DNA of 64,000 bases from Paracoccaceae bacterium (GTDB lineage: Bacteria > Pseudomonadota > Alphaproteobacteria > Rhodobacterales > Rhodobacteraceae), in NCBI GenBank assembly GCA_016936395.1, contig JAFGXY010000025.1, forward strand, positions 1 to 64,000. The letters are read 5' to 3'. A program made the translations under genes and the position numbers. Positions within the stretch are counted from its first letter, which is position 1; the number at the start of each line of letters is the position of its first letter. This document shows, piece by piece, positions 60,609 to 64,000 of this stretch. The notes under the pieces were generated by a model. It was not told the origin of the DNA, made no database searches, and saw only the letters and a list, made by a program, of their open reading frames with translations.

Positions 60609-60848
60609 ATGAGCGGTTATGTGTACGCGGGCGTGCCGTCGCCCTTGGGCATGTATGACGACCTCCACCACCAGCGGAAGACCGAACGCCTGCGCGCCCT
60701 GTTTGAAGCTGGCGTGCCTGTCATCGCATCGGGTGACGGCTTGACCGCCACGCCCGCGCCGAACTCTAGCCCGCGCCCGCCGCGCGACACGTGGAACGAC
60801 AGCGCGCCTGTAGATGGCGACGGGGAACTTGGCGCTGCGGAATGGTGA
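60609..60848 (+). CDS. Small hypothetical protein after the tape-measure gene
   Basis: This 79-aa protein (MSGYVYAGVPSPLGMYDDLH...DGELGAAEW) has a strong AAGGAG Shine-Dalgarno, 10 bases after the tape-measure stop. It is rich in Pro and acidic residues. No family is recognised. It is the last gene of the island and is followed by a terminator. Confidence 0.65.
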   Translation: MSGYVYAGVPSPLGMYDDLHHQRKTERLRALFEAGVPVIASGDGLTATPAPNSSPRPPRDTWNDSAPVDGDGELGAAEW

Positions 60849-60860
60849 CTGAGCTAGGAA

Positions 60861-60882
60861 GGGGCCAGCTAGGCCCCTTTTC
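60861..60882 (+). terminator. Terminator at the right end of island 2
   Basis: GGGGCC-AGCTA-GGCCCC followed by TTTTCC, 13 bases after the last gene. A clear Rho-independent terminator that shields the tRNA region. Confidence 0.85.
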
Positions 60883-60969
60883 CTTATCGGTGGCTTACCG
60901 GTGGCCCCCGCGTCAGCGGGCACCTAGCCCTGAATCGGCCCGAAAAGCCCTTATCGGGGACCGTCCGCT

Positions 60970-61070
60970 ACCATACACGCACCATACGAAAAGGCCCGCT
61001 CCACCATACACGGTGAGCGGGCCTTCTTTCTAAGTGCTTGATTTTCCTTCGGAAAATCTTGCGGTATGGT
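60970..61070. promoter_or_regulatory. Right arm-type integrase sites of island 2
   Basis: ACCATAC at 60970, 60981 and 61003, and inverted (GTATGGT) at 61064 touching attR, mirror the left-arm cluster. A GCCCGCTC...GAGCGGGC hairpin spans 60994-61023 within the same region. Confidence 0.65.
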
Positions 61071-61090
61071 GGTGGGCGATAACGGATTTG
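61070..61090 (+). repeat. attR of island 2
   Basis: This second copy of the 21-bp repeat coincides with the last 21 bases of tRNA-Val(CAC), including the CCA end (61070-61072). The tRNA is kept intact, as usual for tRNA-targeting integrases. Confidence 0.92.
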
Positions 61091-61144
61091 AACCGCTGAC
61101 ATCTTCGATGTGAACGAAGCGCTCTACCGCTGAGCTAATCGCCC
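61070..61144 (-). tRNA. tRNA-Val (CAC anticodon), integration target of island 2
   Basis: The acceptor GGGCGAT/ATCGCCC, D-arm AGCTCAGCGGTAGAGC, anticodon stem CTTCG/CGAAG with loop TTCACAT (CAC), T-arm GCGGTTCAAATCCGT and encoded CCA make 75 nt. It is downstream of the HU gene on the same strand. Confidence 0.95.
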
Positions 61145-61156
61145 GTCGGCGCTCTC

Positions 61157-61579
61157 TTAGACGGCTTCGTCGGCCTCTGCAAGGGCCTCTGTCGGCTCTT
61201 TCTTGCGCGCGGTGCCAACACCGCGCGCCTTCAGCGTCATCATTGAGCGGCCGTCCTTGTCGGCAGACCGGGCGACCCGCACCTTGCCCATGCCGGGCAG
61301 ATTAAGCTCTTCGCGCTTTTCGAGTGCCGCACCCAGCTGGGCCAAGGTCGCTTCAACGATTTCCTTCAGTCCCTTTTTCTTGCCGCCCGTGGCTTCTGCC
61401 ACACGGTTGACCAGTTCGCGCAGTTTCAAAGCGGTGCCCCGTTCGACAACCTGGGAAGCGTCCTCTGCCATTTCACCATCCGTCGGCGCCTCGCCCGGGG
61501 GAAGGACATCGGCGACGGCCGTGACTTTCGGTGCGGGTATACGCTTCGGGGCCGATTTGGTTGCTGGTTTGCTCGTCAT
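61157..61579 (-). CDS. HU-family DNA-binding protein with extended N-terminus
   Basis: This 140-aa protein has about 45 basic/proline-rich residues (MTSKPATKSAPKRIPAPKVT) before an HU/IHF-like core: KLRELVNRVAEATGGKKKGLK, EATLAQLGAALEKREELNLP, GMGKVRVARSADKDG. Core HU motifs for the beta-arms are present in reduced form. ATG 61579 with GGGAG upstream is preferred to the frame to 61612. It follows lon on the same strand, a common order in this group. It is likely a nucleoid-associated protein. Confidence 0.8.
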   Translation of the reverse strand: MTSKPATKSAPKRIPAPKVTAVADVLPPGEAPTDGEMAEDASQVVERGTALKLRELVNRVAEATGGKKKGLKEIVEATLAQLGAALEKREELNLPGMGKVRVARSADKDGRSMMTLKARGVGTARKKEPTEALAEADEAV

Positions 61580-61751
61580 GACACAACTCCCTGAAGACGG
61601 CGACAGCCGCACGTTTCATCCAGTTTATCCACAGCTTAGAAACAATGCCACAGGAAAAAGGCACACTGTCCGCTTGATCCCGGTGCACCATCAGAAAACC
61701 AAGGGGCGCCTCCAACTGGAAGCGACCCGTATCAGCCAGTGTGTTCAACCT

Positions 61752-64000
<2,249 letters not shown>

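Larger units (their letters stand above)
45355..61090 (+). mobile_element. Island 2: satellite-like element in tRNA-Val(CAC) carrying only a tape-measure virion gene
   Basis: The 15.7 kb element is bounded by a 21-bp att repeat, and all its genes are on the plus strand. They comprise integrase, six to eight unknown small genes (mostly overlapping start to stop), iteron-like repeats, an 1178-aa primase-helicase, remnants of a C5-methyltransferase/DUF4928 module, a serine recombinase, a tail tape-measure protein and a small terminal gene. No terminase, portal, capsid, other tail gene or lysis gene is visible. It is best described as a phage-satellite-like integrative element. Its dependence on a helper phage is inferred from what is missing. 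Confidence 0.8.

Overview
The window is GC-rich alphaproteobacterial chromosome, most likely from a member of the Rhodobacteraceae/Paracoccaceae. The basis is its gene content and style: a ureDABCEFG-urtABCDE urea locus carrying small extra genes, an H-NOX/HNOBA-GGDEF pair, a lon-HU-tRNA-Val cluster, and many ATGA translational overlaps. Species cannot be decided from this sequence alone.

Layout. (1) 1-12.2 kb, minus strand: urease (ureD-A-B-C-E-F-G with three small accessory genes), then the urea ABC importer urtA-B-C-D-E. The importer looks broken. urtE is cut at the window edge by what resembles an IS66-type terminus, and urtC has lost about 20-25 codons plus the reading frame. (2) 12.4-23.2 kb: ribokinase-like sugar kinase, an H-NOX/HNOBA-GGDEF NO-to-c-di-GMP pair, pstB-phoU-phoB behind a clear Pho box but without pstSCA, an RND efflux pump with its adaptor, and CorA. 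(3) 23.37-35.90 kb: a 12.5 kb island in the 3' end of tRNA-Cys, bounded by a 15-bp direct repeat. It carries integrase, AEP primase/VirE helicase, an iteron cluster, TerS, TerL, portal, protease-capsid fusion, a gpW-like connector and a DUF2190 decoration protein. It has no tail or lysis gene, which is the layout of a capsid-forming phage satellite (cf-PICI-like). (4) 35.9-36.8 kb: debris of a second tRNA-Cys element (integrase N-terminus, truncated phage-like gene, IS3 remnant). (5) 36.9-44.9 kb, minus-strand host genes: CIA30, DUF427, UbiG-like methyltransferase, ICMT-like methyltransferase, a photolyase-like FAD protein with permuted domain order, a sulfatase with a frameshifted N-terminus, and its radical-SAM maturase. 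(6) 45.36-61.09 kb: a 15.7 kb island in the 3' end of tRNA-Val(CAC), bounded by a 21-bp repeat. It holds integrase, a coupled run of unknown small genes, iterons, a 1178-aa primase-helicase, a decayed C5-methyltransferase/DUF4928 module, a serine recombinase, and a phage tail tape-measure protein as its only recognisable virion gene. (7) 61.1 kb to the end: tRNA-Val(CAC), an HU-family protein and lon (cut by the window).

The main point of interest is the pair of satellite-like islands about 9.5 kb apart. One encodes a whole head-and-packaging module without a tail. The other encodes replication plus only a tape measure, itself split at a G7 run that a -1 frameshift would repair. Each has an integrase next to one att site, repeated integrase arm-type motifs at both ends, and iteron clusters near its primase gene. 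Both would need a helper phage. The second also carries a family of short palindromes with a GTTA/GTCA/GTGA loop, some acting as terminators and some inside genes.

Several genes (sulfatase, DUF4928, tape measure) are broken by apparent single-base shifts. Base-calling or assembly indels must be excluded before treating them as biology.
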